Assembly: GCA_963930645.1 (NCBI GenBank)
Contig: OZ005648.1
Location: 196,203,304-196,267,303 of the forward strand
Direction of reading: 5' to 3'
DNA: 64,000 nt
From: Salticus scenicus
Lineage: Eukaryota > Arthropoda > Arachnida > Araneae > Salticidae
Position numbers and translations under genes: made by a program. A model generated the notes under the pieces. That model was given only the letters and a program-made list of their open reading frames with translations. It was not told the origin of the DNA and made no database searches. Positions 10,766 to 21,184 of the stretch are shown piece after piece. Each line of letters begins with the position of its first letter. Position 1 is the first letter of the stretch.

Positions 10766-13255
10766 TTACAACTTTGTTCTTGGTCTCAATGAATACTTAT
10801 GAGATGCCTTATTGTCTGCCCCATTGTTTCTTTGGTTTTTGGAACCCTGGTTGCATGACTGTACATCCTCGTGATCCTCATTCTCTGCGTCACTAACCGT
10901 CGGTGAAAAGTTTCGGGTTTGGTTGGCAGAACAGGCGGCGGTGTGGAAATCCGTGAGTTCATGAATCACAGTTTCATCTGGAACATTGTCATGCACATTA
11001 CCTGAATGTGCAACCCCATTATTCAGCTCCTGCACAGCCGTATGCAGCCTGTTGTTGGTTACATAAGTATACCCCAAATTAAACCCACGAGCTCGTTTCC
11101 GTTTTTCGCGCCTCAACCTAGCAAAGGTTACCCAGGGATCCTCGGAATTCTCCCACTGAGTCACACTACCATGTTGTGGACAATCTGGCTTTTCATTATC
11201 GACAGCTTGATCCGTATTCTCAAATACAGGAAAAATTGGTTTGTCTATCATTTTAGAAAGTCTATCAACATGTACAATTTGAATGTTTTTAGAATTTTTA
11301 AGGTCTTGTATTTCAAAATTTACTTTGGAAACTTGTCTAATTATTCGGAAAGGGCCACGATTAAATTTAGTGAATTTTTTACATAAACCAGGTTTTACTA
11401 CAGGAGTGTACAACATTACCAAATTCCCAACTTTTAAGTGTTTATCAATAGCAATCTTTTTTCTAATTCCTTCCTGCTTAGCCGCAGCTTCTTCTAACAA
11501 AACTTTGGTCTGAGTAAAAACCTGTCTCAGAGTCGGGATCAAGCTTTCGCAATAAGTTGGGCTATCATTGTAATTTAAAGTATTATGGGTGGTTAAAGTC
11601 TGATAAGGTAAGCGTATATCTCTACCGTGGGTAATAAAAAAGGGAGAGTCATTAATAGTGGAATGTATTGCAGTTCGCATTGCCAATAAAACAAATTTCA
11701 ATTTATCGTCCCAGTCATTGTGGTGGTTGTTGACAAGGTGAGCCAGTGCATTATTCATGGTTGAGTGGTGTCTTTCAATTTGAGAATTAGAGGCGGGATG
11801 GTAACTCGATGTGTGGATGTGTTTAGCGCCTAATTTCTCATACACCTGAGCTATTGCAGGGCTCATGTAGTTTTTTCCCTTATCTGTAATGAATTTTTCT
11901 GATGTGCCATGTCTGCACACAAACTCAGCTAGCGTTTCAGCGACTGTGTCAGTTGTTATGTTAGGTACTGCAAAAGCCTCGGGCCATTTGGTAAAACTGT
12001 CGATACAGGAAATAATAAATTTGTTGCCCTTCTCAGTGGTGGGATAAGGTCCACATATATCGGAATGTATAGTGGTAAAAGGGGCTACTGGAACTTCCAA
12101 TCTGTGTAATTCTGCCAAACGTTTTGGTTTGTGTGCCCGGAACTCTAAACACGACTGGCAAGACGCCACAAGTCGTTTAACATCCCTGTACATACCCTGC
12201 CAAAAATAATGTTTTTTAATTCTGTTCAAAGTTTTATAAAAACCAGCATGACACGACATAGGTGATTCATGAGTTAATTCAAAAATTTCTGGGATTAAAG
12301 ACCTTGGCAACACAATTTTTTCACCCTCTTCCCTTTTTGAACTAGTATTTGCTTTTTTGCACATAATGATATCATCTACAACGGAAAAATTAAAAGATTT
12401 TGGTCGGATAGTAAGATCTTTACATAATCGCCTTAAAATATATTTACAAAACTTGTCGTTATTCTGAGCGCATTTAATTTTATCAATTAATTCATTACTA
12501 TTTACAAAAGAAGTTTGCTGCGGAACAGTTTCCAGTGCATTACACATTACGGTCTCATCCTCAAATTGTAAATCGTGTTCAATAAATCGGGATAAGAAGT
12601 CTGCTACCGAATTACATTTACCCTTAATGTACCTTGCTTGAAACTCAAATTCACTAAGGGAGCACAACCACCTTGCAATTCTGGAAGTAGGATCTTTAAG
12701 TTTTAGGACGTACGTGAGAGCGGCATGGTCAGTAAAAATTGTAAATTTTCTGTGAAAAATATAACACTTGAAATACTGGGTGGCCCAGACTAAGGCTAAT
12801 AGTTCTCTTTCGGTTGCTGAATAGCGTCGTTCGACGTCCTTAAGTTTACGACTTGCGAATGCCACAGGATGAGGGAAACCCGACTCATCATATTGGCATA
12901 AAACAGCACCCATAGCTACTGCTGAACAATCTGTATACAAAATGAACTCTTTTGACATATCAGGAAGTCGAAGTGATGGAATTCGAGCAATTTCCTGTTT
13001 TAGATCTAAAAACTCGTTTTCTGCATTTTGTGACCATTGGAACTTCGATTTTTCTTTCGTTAAATTTGTCAGAAGTATGGCTCTTTTCGCAAAGTCGCTA
13101 ATGTGACGCCTATAAAAACCAACCGCACCCAAAAATGATCTGACTTGTTTTCTATTTGTTGGACGTTTAATTTTTTTAATAACCTCAACATTTTTATCTG
13201 CCGGAAAAATCTCACCATTTTTTACATTAAATCCTAAGAAAGTAATTTGAGATTT
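10766..13255 (-). CDS. pol: pol, downstream part: end of RT, RNase H, integrase
   Basis: The second pol frame is open from about 13255; its first Met is at 13132, giving 788 aa. From that Met: RT connection (residues 1-40), RNase H with LYTDCS, the ATERELL glutamate and IFTDHA (about 45-145), then an integrase H2C2 zinc finger (HES...H...CQSC, about 290-340). The integrase core follows (about 350-480) with Asp in HSDICGP, Asp in ITDKGKNY and Glu in SQIERHH; the last two are 35 residues apart (DD35E). A GPF motif (GPY/F module) comes after it. The tail beyond about residue 620 is hydrophilic and ends SLRPRTKL; I see no chromodomain. All catalytic residues are present. This part is in a different frame from the upstream RT segment, so the polyprotein is interrupted. 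Confidence 0.92.
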   Translation of the reverse strand, partial: KSQITFLGFNVKNGEIFPADKNVEVIKKIKRPTNRKQVRSFLGAVGFYRRHISDFAKRAILLTNLTKEKSKFQWSQNAENEFLDLKQEIARIPSLRLPDMSKEFILYTDCSAVAMGAVLCQYDESGFPHPVAFASRKLKDVERRYSATERELLALVWATQYFKCYIFHRKFTIFTDHAALTYVLKLKDPTSRIARWLCSLSEFEFQARYIKGKCNSVADFLSRFIEHDLQFEDETVMCNALETVPQQTSFVNSNELIDKIKCAQNNDKFCKYILRRLCKDLTIRPKSFNFSVVDDIIMCKKANTSSKREEGEKIVLPRSLIPEIFELTHESPMSCHAGFYKTLNRIKKHYFWQGMYRDVKRLVASCQSCLEFRAHKPKRLAELHRLEVPVAPFTTIHSDICGPYPTTEKGNKFIISCIDSFTKWPEAFAVPNITTDTVAETLAEFVCRHGTSEKFITDKGKNYMSPAIAQVYEKLGAKHIHTSSYHPASNSQIERHHSTMNNALAHLVNNHHNDWDDKLKFVLLAMRTAIHSTINDSPFFITHGRDIRLPYQTLTTHNTLNYNDSPTYCESLIPTLRQVFTQTKVLLEEAAAKQEGIRKKIAIDKHLKVGNLVMLYTPVVKPGLCKKFTKFNRGPFRIIRQVSKVNFEIQDLKNSKNIQIVHVDRLSKMIDKPIFPVFENTDQAVDNEKPDCPQHGSVTQWENSEDPWVTFARLRREKRKRARGFNLGYTYVTNNRLHTAVQELNNGVAHSGNVHDNVPDETVIHELTDFHTAACSANQTRNFSPTVSDAENEDHEDVQSCNQGSKNQRNNGADNKASHKYSLRPRTKL

Positions 13256-14846
13256 GAAAAAGGTGACATTTGGAAGGTTTTAATCTTAAGTTATGGGTTC
13301 GAAGTCTATTAAAAACTATGTCTAACTTTTGAAAATGGGACTCTATATCTTTGGAGGCAATACAAATGTCGTCGATGTAAATTAAAATATTTAAATTCTG
13401 TAGGTCACTAAGTACGACATTCATAAGCCTCTGAAACGCCGCAGGGGAAGATTTTAGGCCAAACGGGCTCCTAGTCCACTGTAAAAGTTTGTTATGGGTT
13501 ATTATGGCTGTAAGGTGTTGCTGTTCTTCAGGAATTTTTTGCTGGAAAAATCCACTGGTTAAATCCAATGTGGGAAAATATTTAGCTCCTGCCAACGAGT
13601 CAATTGTTTCTGCGATGTTGGGAATGGGGTAGTTGTCACTTATAATTTTTTTATTTAATTTTCTAAAGTCGCACGCTAATCGGAATGAGCCATCTGCTTT
13701 TTTTACTAAAATTATTGGGGAAGCATACGGGGAGTTTGATGGGACTAAAATTTTAGATTCAATCAAAGTATTAATTTGCCTGTCCATCTCGTCTCTTAAA
13801 TTATAAGGTACACTGTATGCACTGCTCCTAACCGGTGAATTGTCAGTAACGCGAATGTTGTGCATTACCGTGTCGCAGCCTGGCAAATCTCGCACTGAGG
13901 CTGCAAAAACATCTGCATTTTTGTTCAGAAATTGCTCGACTTCACTTTTTAGATGTTGATCAAGATGTTCTAAATTAAACTCTGTACTCCACTGCAGGTT
14001 GATATTTTCAACTGCCCCAATTTCCTCAGTATCCCCAAAATTCACTTGGAGCTTTGGCTCCTCATCAAAAATTTCTTCTAAAAGACCTAGGTTACAATTT
14101 TTATTTATATTGAATGGTTCATTACTTAAGTTTAAAATTTTTACATACAATTTATCTGTTTGATTTTGACACACAGTGTGGCTTATTACTACTGAATCAG
14201 CAATGAATTTGTGTGGGTAAAGAAAAACATTCTTCGCACTTGAATTAATATAGGTATTTACTTTAACAGGAACAACTGACTCCGAAAGCGGGGGAATAAT
14301 TCTTTTAACTTTAGCATATACCGAAATAGGTTTAAAAACACTTTGTACATAATTTACTGATTGATCTTTTTCCGTCATAAAGGGAAGTGTGAAATTTTCA
14401 GTCACTAGCACTCTTTTCTCAAAATCAATTTTTATTTTATTTTTAAGGAGCCGGGGAATACCCAAAATAAGGTCAAAACTAGGTGATAAAGGATTTTCAC
14501 AAATATTAAATGTGTCCACATACTCATTTTCCCCGACTTTAAATTTTAATTCTGATTTGCTCTTTAACATCACTTCTCCCCCTAAGAGTGTTCTCAAATT
14601 TATTTTACATTTCTCACTATTGCCTGACACATCGTTGTTTATTATGTAGTCAGCCAACAAATTACAGGAACACCCGCTGTCAATTAAAGCTCTAAACTCC
14701 CTTTCATTGAAAAATACACTAATTGTTGGTAATTTCCCCAAAAATTTGTCCTCCCAATTTGTGAAAAAAAAATGCTCTTGCACTGGCGACTCTGTTTCTT
14801 GGCTAGGATCCCACACCGTCGCCCTATTCTGTGGAATCCTTTCTAG
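13227..14846 (-). CDS. pol: pol, upstream part: protease and most of RT
   Basis: The frame is open from the end of gag (CTA codon at 14846-14844) and runs to a stop at 13227. No ATG is needed if it is reached by -1 frameshifting from gag; the first in-frame GTG is at 14816. An aspartic protease lies near the N-terminus (ALIDSGCSCNLL, about residues 43-54 from the GTG). RT follows from about residue 345: the IDSKIL/VKK..GSFRLACDFRKLN block, motif A LDLTSGF, the SPFGLKSSPAAFQ block and the catalytic YIDD (motif C). The frame ends within the KPSKCH region, before the RT thumb, while the correct continuation lies in the neighbouring frame. One extra base near 13256-13263, beside an A5/GG run on the plus strand, would explain this. 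It may be a true inactivating indel or a homopolymer error. Confidence 0.9.
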   Translation of the reverse strand, partial: LERIPQNRATVWDPSQETESPVQEHFFFTNWEDKFLGKLPTISVFFNEREFRALIDSGCSCNLLADYIINNDVSGNSEKCKINLRTLLGGEVMLKSKSELKFKVGENEYVDTFNICENPLSPSFDLILGIPRLLKNKIKIDFEKRVLVTENFTLPFMTEKDQSVNYVQSVFKPISVYAKVKRIIPPLSESVVPVKVNTYINSSAKNVFLYPHKFIADSVVISHTVCQNQTDKLYVKILNLSNEPFNINKNCNLGLLEEIFDEEPKLQVNFGDTEEIGAVENINLQWSTEFNLEHLDQHLKSEVEQFLNKNADVFAASVRDLPGCDTVMHNIRVTDNSPVRSSAYSVPYNLRDEMDRQINTLIESKILVPSNSPYASPIILVKKADGSFRLACDFRKLNKKIISDNYPIPNIAETIDSLAGAKYFPTLDLTSGFFQQKIPEEQQHLTAIITHNKLLQWTRSPFGLKSSPAAFQRLMNVVLSDLQNLNILIYIDDICIASKDIESHFQKLDIVFNRLRTHNLRLKPSKCHLFQISNYFLRI

Positions 14847-14852
14847 TTTAAC
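14805..14852 (-). promoter_or_regulatory. Candidate -1 ribosomal frameshift signal at gag-pol junction
   Basis: On the minus strand the heptamer G-TTA-AAC (14852-14846) occupies the last two gag sense codons, directly before the TAG stop (14845-14843). After a 5-nt spacer, AGGATTCCACA (14840-14830) pairs with TGTGGGATCCT (14815-14805): 11 bp with one G-U pair and a 14-nt loop. The pol frame is exactly -1 to gag and is open through this point. G-UUA-AAC is a slippery heptamer documented in arteriviruses. Slippage at this site in this element is an inference. Confidence 0.7.
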
Positions 14853-15949
14853 GGTTGATTTTGGGAGGAGGATGTACTGCCATTAACCTGAGTTTGCGTG
14901 TTACGCCACCCAGAGCGATAACCGCCCCTATCACTCACATTCTGCCCTCTCTGGTTCCCTGGGAATCTCGAGCCATTGTATCTCTCATTTTTATTTCTGT
15001 CCCTACATTCTCGGGCATAATGCCCCTTCCTATTGCATGCATAACAAATCACTTCACTTTTTGGGCGGGTGGTAGGTCTGAACCCTGAGTCCTGCCTCAT
15101 ACTTTGGGAGTTTTTTAATGTTTCTAATTTTGAGGACAATTTTGAAATTTGCTGAGTTAAGTCTGCAACTATTGTCGTCAAAGAGTTTAACTGCTGAGAC
15201 TGTGTCTCAGACTCTTTTATAGCAGATTGAGCTGCGCACGCCATTTCACAAGACGGCAGATTAACGAGTCCGTGTTGTAGTTGGACAGCCTTAAGTGCTT
15301 TTTCCTCGGCAAGTGCGATCTGCTCTAGTTCCTCTACAGTGCTCGGCGATCGAGCCACCACGTTACGCCTTATGTCAGGGTGAATATTTTTAATTAGCAT
15401 TGACAGCAACCACGCTGACTCAGTTTCTGGCCACAAATTTGGTGGAGTATTTTGGATTTTTACTACTTTTCTCACATTCTGACGCGCTCTAGCAATAAAG
15501 TCAGAGACCGGCTCATTTTTGCTCTGAACATCATTCCAAAAATTGGTGACGATGGCCTGAAGGTCTGCCTTTTCTGCAAAACGGTCAGCGAGAAGAGTTT
15601 TGAGTTCCTCAAACGTATTTGTCGACGACCTGTGATTCAAAAAAACTCGTTGGGCTGCCCCAGCTAATCTGTGCTTAGCCGCAAAGAAAAGATCTTCGGG
15701 ATCCCATTTCAAAAATTCGGAAAATTCCTTAATAATCTCAAAAAATTGAGCTACAGAAAAATGAGGGTCTGATCCCGTGAATACCGGAATTTGGCCTAAG
15801 GTATCCATGAGGGCATTCCGCCTTTGGACCAGAGCTGTATCGGGGTCAAACGGAACCATGTTAGTGACAGCACCGTTCGGAATAGTGCTGCCATCCCCTG
15901 TCCCCTGCTGTCCACTGACTATTGCCTCTTCTTTACTTTTACCCCCCAT
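14843..15949 (-). CDS. gag: Gag polyprotein of the Gypsy element
   Basis: An intact 368-aa ORF starting at an ATG in a good context (ATCATGG). The central part (about residues 55-220) is a helical retrotransposon Gag capsid region, with conserved blocks around FTGSDPHFSVAQF, LAGAAQRVF and the F..L...L..RF motif. A glutamine/serine-rich coiled segment follows (about 225-285). Then comes one CCHC zinc knuckle, CYACNRKGHYAREC (about 302-315), with a basic R/G/N/Q/S-rich tail suited to RNA binding. Product: the particle protein that packages element RNA in the cytoplasm. The frame is -1 relative to pol and overlaps its start, with a slippery heptamer at the stop codon. It is undamaged, so this part could still make protein. 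Confidence 0.93.
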   Translation of the reverse strand: MGGKSKEEAIVSGQQGTGDGSTIPNGAVTNMVPFDPDTALVQRRNALMDTLGQIPVFTGSDPHFSVAQFFEIIKEFSEFLKWDPEDLFFAAKHRLAGAAQRVFLNHRSSTNTFEELKTLLADRFAEKADLQAIVTNFWNDVQSKNEPVSDFIARARQNVRKVVKIQNTPPNLWPETESAWLLSMLIKNIHPDIRRNVVARSPSTVEELEQIALAEEKALKAVQLQHGLVNLPSCEMACAAQSAIKESETQSQQLNSLTTIVADLTQQISKLSSKLETLKNSQSMRQDSGFRPTTRPKSEVICYACNRKGHYARECRDRNKNERYNGSRFPGNQRGQNVSDRGGYRSGWRNTQTQVNGSTSSSQNQPLN

Positions 15950-16007
15950 GATATTTCAATACAAACAAATTACACACCTACTAAGTTTTAACTAATCTTA
16001 AAAAAAT

Positions 16008-16094
16008 TATGGAATATTATTTTAATTGTCTATTTAACTATGTATTTATCCTATGGAATATTATTTTAATTGTCTATTTAACTATGTATTTATC
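16008..16094. repeat. 44-bp tandem duplication
   Basis: Two head-to-tail copies beginning TATGGAATATTATTTTAATT at 16008 and 16052, identical over 43 bases. A recent local duplication in the retrotransposon leader. Confidence 0.9.
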
Positions 16095-17707
16095 ATAAAC
16101 ACACACTTGCCATATCAAAATAACACTAATGATAATTATTCAAAGAGTAACACACATACATAAATACTTTTTCTAGAAAAAATTTCTGTATTTAAAATCT
16201 TCAATAAAAGGGTGTTATTGTGGCATTTCTAACTACAATACAAAAAGTCCACTGCTAAAAGTTCCACGTTACTTTTTTTAAATAAGTAAGTATTTTTCTT
16301 GACATCAGCCCTTGTGTGTACTCACTATACATGACATGTGTAGGAAATAATGGTCTTGATCATATAAAAAAATATGTATCAACATAAACACTTGTTTAGA
16401 GTTTAGCTGGTTACAATATACAACTCCCGAAAATATGTCACAATTATTTCACTCCAACAAATATTTTTTAAAAAATCCAATTTTTTGCAAGTAAATTCTA
16501 CACCAAAAATATAATAATAATTTTACATTCTTTCTTGGTTTTATTAACCTATATTATTTATTCATTTATTTTTTCATTTGCTGAGTCCATCAGCAAATCA
16601 AGTGACATATTTTCGTGATAATCATATACCTATACAAACAATGATTTATAAATACTGTTAAATATTTAATTGTTATAAATGTGTGTAACTTCACCAAATA
16701 CACCTTTTACATCATAATACACAAAAATGAGTATATAGGCTTTTACTAGCATACCAGTGAGTACTTATAAAAATTTATAAAGATCCCAAAAATATGTCAA
16801 TTTATTCCATTTCACAAATATTTCATTCAGCAGGGAGAAAATATATATCTATTTATATTTACTTATTTTATTTATTTAATTATCTATTATTATTATTATT
16901 TATATATTTTATTTTATTTTTTTTATTTTATTTTTTTTTTTTTTTTTTGAAGGGCAATTTTGTCAAAGAAAAATAAATAACTTTAAGACTAAACAGGAAT
17001 TTTGAATTAGCTTTTTAGTTAGATGCACTATTTTTTTTTTTTTTTTTTTTTTTTTTTTGTATACACATAAGTACTACTGAATGACATATTTCAGGGATAA
17101 TCATACAAATACCCATAATAATTTATAAATTTGCAAAGAGGTTTTACCATACTGAAGGCAAGTGTGTATAGAACTAAGTATGTACCCAAGAAGGATTTTA
17201 TTTTATTTTATTTTATTCTTTTATCTGTTTCACTATTAAATTCCTTTTTATTTATTTATTTTTTATCAATTTCTAAAAAAAAAATCCTTTTTAGGTTGGT
17301 ATATCAAAATTAGAAAAAAAATTTTTTGGAGCAGAGAGAGACATGCAACAAGAATTAGGGAAAATACATAAACAAACATACCAATCGAAGTTCCCTCTGG
17401 CATCCACTGCTTGCAATCAAAATGTTTTTGGTGTTTGAGTTGGGGGTCATCCATGTTTTCATCCAAATATTCTGGAATATTAAATGGAAGTAAGTGATTT
17501 GGCAAAAACAGATGTTACATATTACACTTTTACAAAAGAAGAAAAACACAAAATATAAACAAGAGGGGGAGAGAAAAAAAAATTTCATTAGAAAGTCCTA
17601 CTCTCAAGTCACACCCCTTAAGAAAAAAATTTATCACAAAATTCAATTAGAACCACTGAAGAAAAAAAAAATGTTATTTTTCCATCTATCTCAAATCATT
17701 TTTTAAA

Positions 17708-17721
17708 CCTACACGGCGCCA
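17708..17721 (-). other. Primer binding site, lysine-tRNA type start
   Basis: The minus strand reads TGGCGCCGTGTAGG, starting 4 nt after the 5' LTR end. TGGCGCC is the usual beginning of a PBS complementary to a lysine tRNA 3' end. The bases after it diverge from the common form. Confidence 0.65.
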
Positions 17722-17725
17722 AAAT

Positions 17726-18392
17726 TGTTACGGTTTTTTCTTTATCTGTAATTTTCATTTATCTTATAATATCTATAATTTTCTTATAATAGTATACAAC
17801 CTATTATAGACTTCATTTATCTTATAGAGCAAATTTAACTTTTAAATGGCCTAACTCGTATAGCGTACATTGCTTGTTACCGTTGTGTTTTCCTAGTGAG
17901 TGATGCATAACATAAATTACTCTTGCTTAAAATTTCATTAAGATTTTCAGTTCATCCTCATTTTTTTTTTTTTTTTTTACTTATGTATGGCTCCGACACC
18001 AGTATGTACTTTAAAAAAAAAAAACCCTAGCTGAAAAGGCCACTCTAACTTTTAATTAACAAATCTATTTCACACAAGCCGTATAAATAACAGTTTCCAC
18101 AGCCTATATCAAATAGATAGGTTTTCAATATTTTAGAGTAACCCTACAAAATAATTAAATAGAGTACAAAAAACTGCTAAAGTGACATTCACCCAACATT
18201 AATTCACATGACAGCCAGACCATGTAAAGTTGTGTTAACCTCGCCATGGACCAACAGTCACCCTTGATTACAATATGGGTGAATGAAACTTTTAAGTTTT
18301 TTTAAAAATTCAGCTAAAATAACTTATACATGTATCACTACAGTAGTAAGCCATACTATCATATCAGTTAAGCCTTACATCTATTCCTAAAT

Positions 18393-18431
<39 letters not shown>

Positions 18432-20122
18432 TCATGAAAGCATCACTCATTGAACATTTAAATTTCCCATTAAACCAAATAATGTATAACCCCAGGTACT
18501 TATGATTATTTAATTACAAAGGGTAATTAAGATTAAAAAAAAATGATTAAGATAGTTAAGCTTCATAACTTCTTCTTTAAACTTCACTTTGAAAATTTTT
18601 CTAAAGGTCTTTCCAATTAAAAAAAAAAATTTTAATTATAAACTAAAGTGACTCACTATTGCCATAAAAATAGACAATTATACATGACTTTTATATCCTT
18701 CTTTTATTAAATAAAGGATCCATTAATTCATCTACAATTAACTATAAACACAAAACTGGCAAGCCAAAAAAAAAAATGTATACTTAATTGCCGGCCGGAC
18801 AAAGACCAGGCTACATCAAGCTCACTAGTAAAAAAAAAAGAAAGAGACAATACATTCATATTACGTATTCAACAGATTAGCACAGATTAGCTACAATTAA
18901 AATTTATCTCTACTTAAATTAGTACTTATCAAAGTAACAACAATGGTACTTAACTTGAGGGTGTGATGGAGGCTTCCTTAGGCCGTACTTTTCAACACTA
19001 CGATGACTTACGGGAACTAAAAGGAGCTAGGGAAGGTTGAAATGTTATCCATACTCTCACAGGTCGTAGTGCGTTGTTCCGAAACTCTGGAGGTAGGCTC
19101 ATCCTCGTAGAATTAGCTGGGTCGTCATCCTTTCATTTGGGTTTTTCTCTAATTGGGGATTTCTGCTGGCCCCATATCTGCCGGTAAATCCCAGCTACAC
19201 CTGGCTGGCTCAAGACTTTTGCTACTTTTATTTGATGGCTACCCCTAGAAAAACCGTTGTACCCTTTTTAAGCCACCCTGCTCAGAACCTTTCTAATCCA
19301 CTCCATTTCTTCCACAGGGGGCGGCCAGTGCTCCAAAAGGAATTTGAGTTTTTTTTTTTTTTTCCTGCAGCACGCTCCACGAATAATTCTACTCTCATTG
19401 CAATTTTTTTTTCTTATATATATCCATTTTTTCGCACAGCTTCGCTCCGCTAACCCTCCATCGTTCTGTCGTCCCTCCTGTATGCTCTCCCTTTCTACTT
19501 CTACCCTCCCGCCAGATCAGGGAGAGGAGCTCAGCCAATCAGCTTACTTTTCGCCTTCCGCGGTCCCGCCTCTCTCACTCCTGAGAGGACAAAGCACGTT
19601 TTTTAGTCTCTCCGTACTTTGAAAATTTTTTCCCACTGCTTATAATACAAATTTCTTAGAAGAGACATTAGCACTGCTCTTCCCATGTAATAAAATAACA
19701 AAATAATATTTGAGGGTCCCTTGAATTCCCAAAAGGGGCCATAAAACTTAACAGCCCTTATTATCCGTGTATTTTAACAGCCGAAAAACAGCAATAAAAA
19801 TCTGCCATCTTTAACCATATTCACAAAGTGCATGTCTAACTTTTTTTATTTTCTTAACAGTGACTGGCGTCTGATAATTACTTGTTTACACCGATTCGGG
19901 TCATTTTGTCAAGGCACCTGTTTTCTGCGTGACGATAAGATCTACGTCTTTCAGCTTTGAGCAGCTGTTTTGCGAAGCAAGCTTATTTTTCTCTTTTTCT
20001 TTTTCCCTTTCATTACCTCAAAAGAGGCCTCTTAAAGCTGACTTTTATTGCAAGCAAGTTTTACCATAATGCCTTTAATTCATTTCAAATGAAAAAGATA
20101 CTATTTTAACTCACATGATTTC

Positions 20123-20161
<39 letters not shown>

Positions 20162-20194
20162 AAAATGTTGTTATTAATACATTTAAACATAACA
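17726..20194 (-). repeat. 5' LTR of the Gypsy element
   Basis: The 2.47-kb partner of 5970-8410. The extra length comes mainly from longer T-runs (for example 20126-20155). Substitutions noted by eye include the bases aligned with about 6184, 6293, 7416, 7490, 7569, 8179 and 8309 of the other LTR. This copy would drive transcription of the element toward lower coordinates. Confidence 0.92.
19411..19600 (-). promoter_or_regulatory. Putative LTR promoter block (5' LTR, the active position)
   Basis: Same motifs as in the other LTR: CCCGCC near 19565, CCAATC at 19535-19540 and a TATATATAAG-like box at about 19414-19423, in minus-strand order. This copy lies upstream of gag, so it is the one expected to be used. 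Confidence 0.4.
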
Positions 20195-20198
20195 GAAT
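20195..20198. repeat. Target site duplication GAAT, right
   Basis: Matches the GAAT at 5966-5969. Confidence 0.75.
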
Positions 20199-20436
20199 CA
20201 AAATATAATTAAGAAAGCTTTTCAATTTAACCGTATGTTGCTTCTTACTTTTTATTGAGTATAATTATCGAAAATGAAATAAAGTAGAATTTGAAATCAT
20301 TTATTGAATTCGTACACGTTTTTCTTTTTCTTGGATGATTCTCAAATCGTACTCCCTTCAATACCTTTAGATTGATTTCTTTGAAAATTAATCTATTGCA
20401 ATCACTTCGTTTATCTATCTATCTATCTACACTCAT
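20199..20436. repeat. Remainder of the ~250 bp repeat unit split by the Gypsy insertion
   Basis: ATTAAGAAAGCTTTTCAATT..., a TTTTTATTGAGTATAATTA block and a TTCTTGGATGATTCT block align with 5730-5890. A short ATCT run ends it. Confidence 0.6.
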
Positions 20437-21184
20437 GTCCAAAATTAAAGTGACAACCTCTTTTCTCGTTTCTTTCTAATAAGCATAATTTTTAAACAAA
20501 TGAACGTATGAACGTGAAATTTCGATGGCATATGTTCATAAACAAAACATTAATCAAATTTTATAGAAATTTAACATAACACAGCAATAATTTTTATATT
20601 GGTATATTACTTCATTTTTCTGAAAAATAAGTTTGGGAACTGGCGTTAAAGATGCATGACTGATAGGTGAAGATGTACAAGCTTTCAAATGTTAAATTAA
20701 AACTCGGTTTTCCTACCTGTATTCAATTTTCTTTTTCTTTTTAAATTTTTTTTTTATCTTTTTCGTCTTCTTTTGCGAAGAACATTTTCAAAAATAAACA
20801 CGATTGAACTTAAAAATTAGATGTGATATTATTTATAAAATTATTCATTGAAATTTTTAATATTCTAGCGTCGTTCATAGTTCATGAATTAATAATTATA
20901 ATTTTTCAAAAAGTTCGTTGTGGAAGAAAAAGAAAAGTGAATACAGGATGAAAAATCGGATTTTAACTTACCATTTTGTTCGCCTACCTCTAAGGCCTCC
21001 TTAATACCATTTCTTAATTAGTTTCCTTTTTCTAAAACTGATTATTTTTTTCATTGCTTCGAAAGTTTATTAATGAGAAAATTTTAGTTAATATCAGTTT
21101 AAAAATTATTGTTGTGTTAAAGTTCTATAAAATTCGATTAACTGTATGATAAATAATATGCCATTAAAATTTTATGTTCATATA

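Larger units (their letters stand above)
15950..17725 (-). other. 5' leader of the Gypsy element
   Basis: About 1.78 kb between the primer site and the gag start. It is extremely A+T-rich with long T-runs (about 16930-16949, 17031-17058) and loosely repeated blocks: GACATATTTTCGTGATAATCAT near 16600 resembles a block near 17080. It holds a 44-bp tandem duplication. No ORF in it is credible. It presumably carries packaging and dimerisation signals, but none is recognisable. Confidence 0.6.
5970..20194 (-). mobile_element. Ty3/Gypsy LTR retrotransposon, nearly complete, 14.2 kb
   Basis: Two long direct repeats (5970-8410 and 17726-20194) begin TGTTA and end TAACA, are flanked by GAAT, and enclose gag and pol on the minus strand. 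Domain order is gag with a zinc knuckle, aspartic protease, reverse transcriptase, RNase H, then integrase. RT before integrase is the Ty3/Gypsy order. A primer binding site lies 4 nt inside the right-hand (5') LTR. By eye the LTRs differ by about seven or eight substitutions plus homopolymer-length changes, so the insertion is recent. There is no env-like ORF between pol and the 3' LTR. One frame break in RT makes this copy probably inactive, unless it is a sequence error. Confidence 0.93.

Noticed and set aside
10585..10896. Plus-strand frames over gag-pol (for example 10585-10896, 11006-11386, 14389-14649, 15452-15667)
   Set aside because: Antisense shadows of the retrotransposon ORFs.
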